Shown here: in pieces, positions 1 to 7,481 of the stretch
Numbering within the stretch: the first letter of the stretch is position 1
Layout: each line of letters opens with the position of its first letter
Source: JBBDWJ01 sp040902925
GTDB taxonomy: Bacteria > Acidobacteriota > Terriglobia > Bryobacterales > UBA6623
Direction: 5' to 3'
DNA length: 29,692 bases
NCBI GenBank assembly: GCA_040902925.1
Contig: JBBDWJ010000163.1
Span: forward strand, 1 to 29,692
Position numbers and translations under genes: made by a program
The notes under the pieces: model-generated
The model's database searches: none
Seen by the model: the letters and a program-made list of their open reading frames with translations, nothing else
Told to the model about the DNA's origin: nothing

Positions 1-66
1 GGTTTAGAAACCATACGTCTTGTTATGCAAGGTACTGACGGGCGTGCAAGTTCGAGTGGGTTTCCG

Positions 67-98
67 GCTACAACCAACTTCAGGTGACTTGTTGTAGC
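67..98 (-). terminator. Hairpin downstream of the first ABC exporter gene
   Basis: An 8-bp perfect inverted repeat (GCTACAAC at 67-74, GTTGTAGC at 91-98) encloses a 16-nt loop. It lies about 80 bp past the stop codon of the minus-strand ABC gene. There is no clear T-tract, so its role as a terminator is inferred from position and symmetry only. Nothing else was recognised in bases 1-178. Confidence 0.3.
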
Positions 99-178
99 GC
101 TGTGTGCGCGCCTGAGGACGGGCGGCTCTTGACCGGCTTTTGCACCAACGATCGCAGGCGGGATGGAAGAGGCTAGCG

Positions 179-2557
179 CTACTGGTGAGTGTTTTTTCGC
201 TTCCGTTTGCCGCGTTTGCGGCGTGGTTTGAGGACTGGCCCCGTCGCGGGCGCGGAAGTAACAGGACTATTTGGCGCAGTTTCGGCACCCGAAGGAGATT
301 CGTTTTTTTCGAGGGAAAGGCTCAGTTGCGCCGGTGGAGAGGCTTCCGGCGGCTGGTTTCCCGCGGCTTGTGACGGTTTCTTCCCGCGCCGCCGATTGCG
401 AAAGCCGCCTGCCGGTTTGCCGGAATTTGGCGTGCCCTGCCGAGCGGGAGCGCCCAAGGCCACTCCGTCTTGCTCGGCGCCGTTCACTGGAACAAGCGGC
501 TGGCTCAATCCCGCGGGCCCAAACGGATCTGCTGAAACAACAGGCTCAACCGTCAGCAGCGAAGCCGACGCGGCCGCCTGCGGCGGGCTAGTCTCGGTGG
601 GCTCGATTCGCGGCAGCGGTTCGGATTCCAGTTGAGGTGCGAGTTGCGGTTCGGCATCGCCATGAGAATCGGCCGCCTCGACAGCGGCGGATGGCAGTTC
701 CTGGTCGCGGTACTGAAGCTGATAGAGCTTGTAGTAGATCCCGCGATTGGCCAACAGCTCCTGATGGTTCCCGGTCTCCCGCACTTCGCCCTTATGCAGC
801 ACGACAATCCGGCTGGCTTTTTGAATTGTCGAAAGGCGATGCGCGATGACGATGGAAGTGTGGCCCGCCAGCATTCTGGTGAGCGCCTCGCGGATCTTGA
901 ACTCGGTTTCCGTATCGACGCTCGATGTCGCTTCATCGAGAATCAGGAACCGCGGATTGAAGGCCAGCGCCCGGGCAAAGCTCAGAAGCTGTTTCTGGCC
1001 TGAGGAAAGCGAGGCGCCGCGCTCGAGAATCGGCTCTTGCACTCCGCGTGGGAGCGTACTGACAAACGTTTCCAGGTTGACCTCGCGGATCACTTCGCGG
1101 AGGCGTTCGTCCGACACGCCGCCATTGCTCAGCCGGATATTGCTCTCGATCGTGCCACTGAACAGACAAGGGTCCTGCAAGACGATGCCGAACTGGCGGC
1201 GCAGCTCTTCCACCGGCCAGTCGCGAATATCGCGGCCGCCGACCACGATCGTTCCCTTCTGCACTTCGTAGAAACGCAGCAGCAGGCTGATCAGCGTCGT
1301 CTTGCCGGCGCCCGTATGGCCTACAATGGCGACCATCTCGCCCGGCTCGACCGTGAAGCTGACATCCCGCAGAACCCACTGCTCGTCCTGGTAGGCGAAC
1401 CAGACGTTTTGAAACTGGACGCGCGGGCTCGCGGAGGGCGAGGCTTCTGTTTTCGCGGAAATTGGGACGTTGAATGCTGAAGGGAGCCGGCCCGTGTCCG
1501 CTTCCTCGGCGACGCCAAGCTCTTCGTCCGCCGGTGTATCGAGAAGGCCAAAAATCCGCTCTGAGCTCGCCATGGCCGATTGCAGAATGTTGTATTTGTC
1601 GCTCAGGTCCTGCAGCGGCCGGAACACTCGCGTGCCGTACATCAGGAACGCCACCACTACGCCGATCGTGGTCGGCGTATTCGAAACCAGATAGCCGCCG
1701 TAAACCAGCAGCAATGCAAGACCCAGCACTCCGAACCATTCCACCAGCGGCAAAAAATAAGCGTGCGCGCGGATGGCCTGGTATTGGGCGTCGCGATGCT
1801 CGGCGTTGATTTCGTTGAACTGCTCCCAACTGCGCCCTTCGTGGTTGAAAATTTGCACCACGGCGATGCCGCCGAAGTGCTCCTGGAGGAAGGAGTTGAT
1901 TTTGGCGACAGCCAGCCGCACGTCGCGGTAGCTTTGCCGGGCGCGGCGCCGGAACCAGATCGTCGCCACCAGCACCAAAGGAGACACCGTCATCAGCACC
2001 AGCGTGAGCTGCGGGCTGAGATGAATCATCACGCCCAGAATGAACAGCAGGGTGATGAGGTCCCCGGCGATGGCCACCACCCCTGAAGTGAATAGTTCGT
2101 TGAGCATGTCGACGTCGGTGGTGACGCGCGTTACCAGCCGGCCAATAGGGTTGCGGTCGTAGAAGCGCACACCCATGCCCTGTAAGTGACGGAATATCTC
2201 ATTGCGCAGGTCGAACATGACACGCTGGCCGGTGTAGTTCATCACATGGATCTGCGCGCCGCGGAACACAAAACTGAGGAGCTGCACGGCCAGATAAATC
2301 AGCACGATGATCTGCAGGGAATCCCAGCGGTCGGCGGGCAGCAGGGAATCGAGCGGCGAGGTAACTCCGGGCTGCGGATTCAGGCTATGGTCGATGGCGA
2401 TTTTCGTGAGATAGGGGCCGGTGACGCCGAGCACCGAATGCAGCACTAGCAGGCATATCGAGGCCGCGACCCACGAGCCGTAGGGCCGCAAGTAGCGCAA
2501 CAGCCGCCGCAGCAGCCGCGCGTCGTAGACTTTGCCAATGGGCGCTTCTTCGTTCAC
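179..2557 (-). CDS. ABC exporter half-transporter, catalytically complete subunit, with a basic C-terminal tail
   Basis: This 792-residue protein fuses an exporter-type membrane domain (about residues 20-320, six hydrophobic segments) to a nucleotide-binding domain. Visible motifs are Walker A GHTGAGKT (413-420), Q-loop Q461, signature LSSGQ (517-521), Walker B LILDE with catalytic E542, and H-loop H573. A linker of about 40 residues (342-380) rich in Ser, Ala and Glu joins the domains. After about residue 620 a further 170 residues are low-complexity Pro/Ala/Glu sequence ending in a strongly basic tail (PRRKRGKRKRK), unusual for a family that normally ends near 600. The gene lies just downstream of a second half-transporter on the same strand, and the pair fits the TM288/TM287 or BmrD/BmrC arrangement, with this subunit supplying the intact Walker B. 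The substrate cannot be read from sequence; drugs or lipids are typical of the family. Confidence 0.93.
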   Translation of the reverse strand: MNEEAPIGKVYDARLLRRLLRYLRPYGSWVAASICLLVLHSVLGVTGPYLTKIAIDHSLNPQPGVTSPLDSLLPADRWDSLQIIVLIYLAVQLLSFVFRGAQIHVMNYTGQRVMFDLRNEIFRHLQGMGVRFYDRNPIGRLVTRVTTDVDMLNELFTSGVVAIAGDLITLLFILGVMIHLSPQLTLVLMTVSPLVLVATIWFRRRARQSYRDVRLAVAKINSFLQEHFGGIAVVQIFNHEGRSWEQFNEINAEHRDAQYQAIRAHAYFLPLVEWFGVLGLALLLVYGGYLVSNTPTTIGVVVAFLMYGTRVFRPLQDLSDKYNILQSAMASSERIFGLLDTPADEELGVAEEADTGRLPSAFNVPISAKTEASPSASPRVQFQNVWFAYQDEQWVLRDVSFTVEPGEMVAIVGHTGAGKTTLISLLLRFYEVQKGTIVVGGRDIRDWPVEELRRQFGIVLQDPCLFSGTIESNIRLSNGGVSDERLREVIREVNLETFVSTLPRGVQEPILERGASLSSGQKQLLSFARALAFNPRFLILDEATSSVDTETEFKIREALTRMLAGHTSIVIAHRLSTIQKASRIVVLHKGEVRETGNHQELLANRGIYYKLYQLQYRDQELPSAAVEAADSHGDAEPQLAPQLESEPLPRIEPTETSPPQAAASASLLTVEPVVSADPFGPAGLSQPLVPVNGAEQDGVALGAPARQGTPNSGKPAGGFRNRRRGKKPSQAAGNQPPEASPPAQLSLSLEKNESPSGAETAPNSPVTSAPATGPVLKPRRKRGKRKRKNTHQ

Positions 2558-2585
2558 TAAACCTCAACTACAGAAAAGGAAGAAA

Positions 2586-2780
2586 TCACAGATCAACACA
2601 CACAAGCACCGATGAATTCTTTCTTGGATAGACGTTTCAAGTCCGAGCGCTCAAAAACAATAACCCTCATTCTGCAAACAGAGAGCTGCGGCGGCGACTC
2701 GGGCGGCGCTTGCCGAACCCGCCGCTATCGTCGCTGAGCTCTAGTCGCCGTCCGTGTTCATCCGTGTGCATCTGTGGTTC
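2586..2780. repeat. Inverted pair of CATCCGTG/CAGAT-type intergenic repeats
   Basis: The 232-bp gap between the two ABC genes carries two related tracts in opposite orientation. One begins near 2586 (CACAGATCAACACAC, then CACCGATGAA) and the other spans about 2751-2780 (TCCGTGTTCATCCGTGTGCA, then TCTGTGGTTC). Both use degenerate 10-11 base units of the form CATCYGTGTT or its complement. The same word family occurs at 14412-14518. I know such units as common intergenic sequence in soil bacterial genomes; their function is unknown to me. Confidence 0.5.
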
Positions 2781-2789
2781 ATTCCCTCC

Positions 2790-4538
2790 CTACACACGTT
2801 CCAGCTCTTCCTCCAGCAGTTGCTTCTGGTGGAGTTCGTAGTAGTGGCCTTGCTGCTCGATCAACTGCTCGTGGCGGCCCGACTCGGCAATGCGGCCGCC
2901 GATCAGCACCACGATGCGGTCCGCATTCTTGGCTGTCGAAACGCGATGCGAGATGATCAGACTCGTGCGGTTGCGCATCGTGATCCTCAACTGCTCGAGG
3001 ATGTTCTCCTCGGTCACCGTATCGACGCTGGCCAAAGCGTCGTCGAGGATCAGTATCCGCGGGTCGCGCAGCACGGCCCGCGCGATGGCTGTGCGCTGCT
3101 TCTGTCCGCCGGAAAGCGTGATGCCTCGCTCGCCGACTAGCGTTTCGTAGCCGCTGCTAAAGCCGTCCACGTCGTGCGAAAGCTGCGCGATCTGCGACGC
3201 CTCGAAAACCTGCCACTCCTCGGCTTGCGGAGAGCCGAACGTGATGTTTTCGCCGAGCGTCCGGCTGAACAGGAACGTCTCCTGCGGCACAAAGCCGATC
3301 GATTGCCGCAACACCTTCAGTGGAATCCGCCGCACGTCGAAGCCGTCGATCAAGACGCTGCCGCGCTGCGGATCGAGCAAGCGCGGGACTAGACTCACCA
3401 GCGTGCTCTTGCCGCTGCCGGTGGGGCCGACGATCGCCAACGTCTGCCCGGCCGGGATATACAGGTTGATGTCGTCGAGCACAGGCGTTTCCGAGCCAGG
3501 ATAGAACACCGTGACGTGGCGCAATTCCAGATCGCCTCGCACGTCGGTGATTCCACGGTCGGTCTGAGCCCCGTCGGCGATCTCGGGCCGCTGCGCCATG
3601 AGCTCGTTCAGCCGCTGCAGTGACGCGACTCCGCGCTGCACGACGTTCACGACCCAGCCAAAGCCGATCATCGGCCACGTCAATATCGCCATGTAGGTCA
3701 TGAACATTACGAACGATCCGACGGTGATGCGCCCTTGGATCACCTCGCGGCCGCCGTACCACATCACGATGAGATAGGTCAGCCCAATCAGAAATTCCAT
3801 GGTCGGGTAGAACCGCGTCCAGACCCGGATCAGCTTCAGGCTCTCGCCGACATACTCCTGATTGGTGTCGCGAAAACGCCGCGCCTCGGCTTGCCCTTGC
3901 GCGTAGGCGCGAAGTATCCGCATGCTGCTGAGACTCTCTTGCGCGTGCGAGCTGAGGTCGGAGAACTTCTCCTGCACGGTGCGAAACCGCTCGTGCGTCT
4001 GGCGTCCAAAATAACTGACGGTGAACGACACCAGCGGGATAGGAATAAAAACGAGGCAGGTCAGCCGCCAGTCCGTCGAGCTCATGACCGCCAGCACAAC
4101 GACGAAGGTGAGCAACACATCCGCGGAATACATGATGCCGGGCCCCAGCAACAGGCGTACGGCGTTCATGTCGTTGGTCGCGCGCGACATCAGGTCGCCT
4201 GTGCGGTAAGCCTGATAGAAGCGCTGCGGCAGACCGACCAGATGCCCGAAAAGATCGCTGCGCAGGTCGTACTCGATGTCGCGCGAGATGCCGATCAAGA
4301 TCCAGCGCATCCAGTATTGAAAGAAAGCTTTCAGCAACGCCACGGCGAGCAGCCCACCGGCCAACTGAATCAGAACGCGAAGCGCCGCGCCGCTACTCAG
4401 CTCGTCGATGATGAATCGCAGCAGCAGCGGAACGGCCGCGACGAAGACGCTCTTCAGCGTCAGCGCCGCCATCCCGGCCGCATAACGCCAGCGGTAGCGA
4501 ATCAGGTACGGGAAGAGCGTGCGAAGGGTGGATAACAT
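2790..4538 (-). CDS. ABC exporter half-transporter with degenerate Walker B (partner subunit)
   Basis: From the ATG at 4538 the protein has 582 residues. The open frame extends 41 codons further upstream, but the extension lacks transporter character, and family members start close to MLSTLRTLFPYL. The membrane domain covers about residues 10-310. The nucleotide-binding domain shows Walker A GPTGSGKS (371-378), Q-loop Q419, signature LSGGQ (475-479) and Walker B LILDD, where D500 replaces the usual catalytic glutamate. An acidic residue shortened to Asp here, with a canonical signature motif, is the hallmark of the degenerate-site subunit of heterodimeric exporters such as TM287 or BmrC. The downstream gene supplies the intact Walker B and the altered LSSGQ signature. 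The two genes are 232 bp apart on one strand and probably cotranscribed. No strong SD precedes the start. Confidence 0.92.
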   Translation of the reverse strand: MLSTLRTLFPYLIRYRWRYAAGMAALTLKSVFVAAVPLLLRFIIDELSSGAALRVLIQLAGGLLAVALLKAFFQYWMRWILIGISRDIEYDLRSDLFGHLVGLPQRFYQAYRTGDLMSRATNDMNAVRLLLGPGIMYSADVLLTFVVVLAVMSSTDWRLTCLVFIPIPLVSFTVSYFGRQTHERFRTVQEKFSDLSSHAQESLSSMRILRAYAQGQAEARRFRDTNQEYVGESLKLIRVWTRFYPTMEFLIGLTYLIVMWYGGREVIQGRITVGSFVMFMTYMAILTWPMIGFGWVVNVVQRGVASLQRLNELMAQRPEIADGAQTDRGITDVRGDLELRHVTVFYPGSETPVLDDINLYIPAGQTLAIVGPTGSGKSTLVSLVPRLLDPQRGSVLIDGFDVRRIPLKVLRQSIGFVPQETFLFSRTLGENITFGSPQAEEWQVFEASQIAQLSHDVDGFSSGYETLVGERGITLSGGQKQRTAIARAVLRDPRILILDDALASVDTVTEENILEQLRITMRNRTSLIISHRVSTAKNADRIVVLIGGRIAESGRHEQLIEQQGHYYELHQKQLLEEELERV

Positions 4539-4977
4539 CACAGCGCCGGGATCGGCTAACGGGCAACGCGACGGAAGCGAGGGCAGCCCTGGCTGAAAGC
4601 GGCCTCGGGTTTCCACCGGCTCTGCGATGATTCGCAGAGCGGACAGGGCGGCTGCGAGCACCGGCCAGAGTCAGCCGGCAGACGCGGCATGGCCCAATTT
4701 CCCTCGGGAAACCACCAAGGGAAACACCGGCCAAGCGCCGCTCGAAGGAGGTCCCGATGGGAAGCCAGGGGATCCTAACGGCTTCCGCCGGGCCAAGGGA
4801 TAATACGGCCCGTCAAGGCGCGGATCTTCGCTTTCCTTGCGTTTGCGCTAGTTCTCTATTGTACTGCTTGACCGGAGAAAAAAACATTGCTCGGCGGAAA
4901 TGGCTGCGGAGGCTGCGAAACCCGATGGATAGCAGGGATACAAACGAGACAATCGCGGCGGGGAAGCGGCGGAAGAG
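4539..4977. other. 439-bp intergenic region with hairpins and no recognised gene
   Basis: This stretch lies upstream of the minus-strand ABC pair. It contains a perfect 9-bp hairpin with a TGAT loop at 4619-4640 (GCTCTGCGA paired with TCGCAGAGC) and a 6-bp palindrome TTTCCC-TC-GGGAAA at 4698-4711. Together they suggest a structured leader for the ABC operon. I compared it by eye with RNase P RNA, SRP RNA and tmRNA signatures and found none. A short plus-strand ORF with a perfect SD lies inside it (4757-4987) and is listed separately. Confidence 0.4.
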
Positions 4978-4987
4978 CTATTCCTGA
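4757..4987 (+). CDS. Doubtful small ORF with a perfect Shine-Dalgarno
   Basis: This 76-codon frame is preceded by AAGGAGGT at 4745-4752, a full match to the anti-SD, with the conserved AAGGAGG ending 5 nt before the ATG. The predicted protein is basic and resembles no family I know. Its composition does not look clearly coding, and its 3' end overlaps the end of the convergent gene at 4978 by 10 bases. The SD is the only positive evidence; it could equally be chance in a GC-rich spacer. Confidence 0.2.
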   Translation: MGSQGILTASAGPRDNTARQGADLRFPCVCASSLLYCLTGEKNIARRKWLRRLRNPMDSRDTNETIAAGKRRKSYS

Positions 4988-5553
4988 TTCTGCCGATCGT
5001 CCGCGGACGACCTCGGGTCGAGATTTCCCACGCTCTTGAGCCGCTGGTAGAGCCGCTCGACCTCGGCTTCGTCCTCGGGAAGCATCAACCGGTAGCGCGG
5101 CACGGCGAGCGCTTGCGCTTCGACGCGGAACGGAACGACTTCACCCCAATACTGCCGGTAAGGGACGCCGTCGATGACAGCCTCGCGTGCCAGCCGGCGC
5201 ATCTGCCGGATCAGGCGACTCGCCGACTCGATATCGCCGGGATAAATGAGCCGCAAGCTGCGGCCATCCCGCAGACCAAGCTGCAGCACCAGCGGAGAGG
5301 TCCAAACCGTCGAATCGATGCGCGCGACCTCGCTCCAACGGATCGTTTCCTTGCCGATGCTGAGATAGGACTCGCCGACTTCGATCGCCGGACGCGTAGC
5401 GAGGTAATAGAGAGTGACCGAGAAAAGCACGAACACGCCGGCAGGCATGAACGCGAGGGGCCAGTTCAACCCACACCACGACGAAAACAGCGCCAAGCCG
5501 GCGGCGACTAAGCTGGCCGGCAAGTACTGGCGGGCGGGCCGATAGCGATTCAT
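4978..5553 (-). CDS. Small membrane protein of unknown function, possibly with a PH-like domain
   Basis: The protein has 191 residues from the ATG at 5553, chosen because AAGGA sits 7 nt upstream; in-frame ATGs at 5568 and 5598 lack such a site. Two hydrophobic segments occupy about residues 12-34 and 35-55, and the rest is soluble. The part after the second segment (EVGESYLSIGKETIRWSEVA, followed by alternating hydrophobic strands) resembles bacterial PH-like domains found behind paired membrane helices. This is a pattern impression, not a firm family match. It is the last gene on this strand before the 439-bp spacer upstream of the ABC genes. Confidence 0.7.
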   Translation of the reverse strand: MNRYRPARQYLPASLVAAGLALFSSWCGLNWPLAFMPAGVFVLFSVTLYYLATRPAIEVGESYLSIGKETIRWSEVARIDSTVWTSPLVLQLGLRDGRSLRLIYPGDIESASRLIRQMRRLAREAVIDGVPYRQYWGEVVPFRVEAQALAVPRYRLMLPEDEAEVERLYQRLKSVGNLDPRSSADDRQNQE

Positions 5554-5771
5554 CGAGAAATCCTTCATCAGGGTAGCGCTAGCGCAAGCGCCCGTCAACC
5601 AGGGTTTACCCTAGAGATGCCGGTGCGGGCGGCTTACCGTAACCTGTTTCGCATCCGGCACTTCGCGCCTTGGAAAAATCAGCCGTCCCGGCCGCGATGG
5701 AGTGACGATCCGCTGTAGCGAACAAGATATAGGTGTCGTGTTTTCTTGATCCCCGCGCCGCCCTGCCGGCA

Positions 5772-6413
5772 TTATAGTTTGCGCGGGCTCGCTTCGGACG
5801 GCTGGTCCTGCAGCCGCCGCGAATAGTTCACAGAGTACTGCACCGCGCTCATCAGTGTCGTGGCCGCCGTCGTCCAGAACAGGCCGGTAACAATCGGTGC
5901 GGTCCAGGATTGCGGAAACGCATTGTTCACCAGCACCACGAAAACAGTAGAGACCTGAATGAACGTATTGAACTTCCCGAGCATCGTCGGCGGGAACGTG
6001 CGGATCTGCGTCGCCAGCGCCGTCACCAGCGCCGTCAACAGGATGATGACGTCACGGCTGAGGACCAGAATGGTGAGCCACCAGGGAATGCGTCCCGTCA
6101 GCGACTGAACGAAAAAGGTCGAGGTGAGAAAAATCTTATCGGCTATCGGGTCAAGATACGCGCCGAGCAAAGTCTGCTGATTGAAATGCCGCGCCACCAG
6201 ACCGTCGAAACCGTCGGTGAGAGCCGCCGCCAGCACGAGGTACAGCGCCACATCGTGCTGCTCGTAGATCATCGAAATCAGGATGAAGGGAACCAGCAAC
6301 ATGCGAATCAACGTGAGCTGATTCGGCACCGAAAGGATTTGCGAAAAGAGCGCGCGAGTGCGGCCCGAGGCCGGCTCGACGGTAGAAATCGTGCGCTGCG
6401 AGCTTTCAGGCAA
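5772..6413 (-). CDS. pgsA: CDP-alcohol phosphatidyltransferase, PgsA type
   Basis: This 213-residue membrane protein carries the complete CDP-alcohol phosphatidyltransferase signature: D67, D70-G71, A74-R75, G84, D88 and D92 in the spacing D-x2-DG-x2-AR-x8-G-x3-D-x3-D. The preceding SVPNQLTLIRMLLVPFI is the usual start of the catalytic domain in PgsA, which makes phosphatidylglycerol phosphate from CDP-diacylglycerol and glycerol 3-phosphate at the inner membrane. The best start is a TTG at 6413 with an AGGGG stretch about 10 nt upstream. It overlaps the end of the ADP-ribosylglycohydrolase gene by 8 bases, so the two are probably translationally coupled. A phosphatidylinositol- or cardiolipin-type relative cannot be fully excluded, but the N-terminus favours PgsA. 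Confidence 0.88.
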   Translation of the reverse strand: MPESSQRTISTVEPASGRTRALFSQILSVPNQLTLIRMLLVPFILISMIYEQHDVALYLVLAAALTDGFDGLVARHFNQQTLLGAYLDPIADKIFLTSTFFVQSLTGRIPWWLTILVLSRDVIILLTALVTALATQIRTFPPTMLGKFNTFIQVSTVFVVLVNNAFPQSWTAPIVTGLFWTTAATTLMSAVQYSVNYSRRLQDQPSEASPRKL

Positions 6414-7362
6414 AATGTCGAATCCCCTGCTTGGTCTCGCGCAACAGCCCTTCGGCGAGATATTCGATTATGGCGCGTTGGGCGATCTTCTCGCGCCAGG
6501 ATTCCGGGATCGCCTCCTGCCCGTAGTAAGCGCCCGCCAGTTGGCCGTAAACCGCCGCGGTGGTATCCGTGTCGTTCCCGAGACTGACTGCCAGCTTCGC
6601 CCCTTCGCGAAAATCGTCCGTCTTGTAAAAGCACCATAGAGCGGCTTCGAGCGTATCGACGACGTAGCCGCTCGCCGGCATGTCTTTCGCCTCTTTGAAC
6701 TTGTATTCGCCGCGCGCGATCGCATCGATGCGCGGCGCGAGCACCGACTGCTGGAAAAACCAGTAATTGTATACCGGTGAATAAAGATCCGAGAGCAAAT
6801 GGTCCTTCGACTCGCCTCGCAAGGCTCCGACCAGGATGCCGGTCATATAGCGGCAGGCATCGACGGCCTCAATGGCCGCGTGAGTCGTCTTCGACATGGC
6901 CGCGGCCAAGTCTTTGGCGCGTGAAGCGTCGTGGAGCAGATACATCGGGATCGGTGCCAGCCGCATCAGCGACCCGTTGCCGGCGGTCTTGGCATCATCG
7001 ACGCCGGCCATCGGATCACCGCTGGCCTCGAACCGCTCCAGCGAAGCCTGCGTCGTTGCACCGATGCCGAAGCAGCGGCCGGTGCTGCTCATGTAGCCCT
7101 CGTTCTTCCACCGCACGTAGCGGCGCATCTGGTCAGCCGGATCAAACCCGCGGCTCTCGACGATGCTGACGGCCAGGCACAGCGCCATCGACGTGTCGTC
7201 GGTCCACTGGCCCGGCTCGATTTTGTGCGGACCACCACCGGTCAGCTCGTTCGGGACCGTAAACGAGCCGGGAGCGCATCCCTCAAAAGGCGCCCCAAGA
7301 GCGTCACCGGCCGCGAGGCCGAGCAACGCACCTATGTAACGGTTGTGAATGTGATCCGACAC
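6406..7362 (-). CDS. ADP-ribosylglycohydrolase family protein
   Basis: The 318-residue protein matches the DraG/ARH fold. GDALGAPFE (19-27) is at the N-terminus, WTDDT (53-57) supplies metal-binding T54, D55 and D56, GNGSLMRLAPI starts at 128, and LGNDTDTTAAVYGQLAGAYY (261-280) supplies D264 and D266. Family enzymes use two magnesium ions to remove ADP-ribose from proteins or small molecules; the substrate is not predictable. The start is a GTG at 7362. It lies upstream of pgsA with an 8-base overlap, an unexpected partner for a phospholipid synthase. Length and motifs are complete, so it should be active. Confidence 0.93.
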   Translation of the reverse strand: MSDHIHNRYIGALLGLAAGDALGAPFEGCAPGSFTVPNELTGGGPHKIEPGQWTDDTSMALCLAVSIVESRGFDPADQMRRYVRWKNEGYMSSTGRCFGIGATTQASLERFEASGDPMAGVDDAKTAGNGSLMRLAPIPMYLLHDASRAKDLAAAMSKTTHAAIEAVDACRYMTGILVGALRGESKDHLLSDLYSPVYNYWFFQQSVLAPRIDAIARGEYKFKEAKDMPASGYVVDTLEAALWCFYKTDDFREGAKLAVSLGNDTDTTAAVYGQLAGAYYGQEAIPESWREKIAQRAIIEYLAEGLLRETKQGIRHFA

Positions 7363-7481
7363 GGTGAGCTGACCCTATTTTAGCAACGCGCAAACCGTCT
7401 CAGAGAAGGGCGATCTTTTTCCGAAGCAAGCCGGCAGAAGGGCTCTTGTACTCTGCTCGAAGGGGCGGGTGCGGCGGCGCC

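Noticed and set aside
1..70. tRNA-like T-loop (GTTCGAGT near 51-58)
   Set aside because: The flanking bases do not pair to form a T-stem, and no acceptor stem or anticodon arm could be drawn.
4539..4977. RNase P RNA, SRP RNA or tmRNA
   Set aside because: None of the invariant signature blocks of these RNAs was found on either strand.
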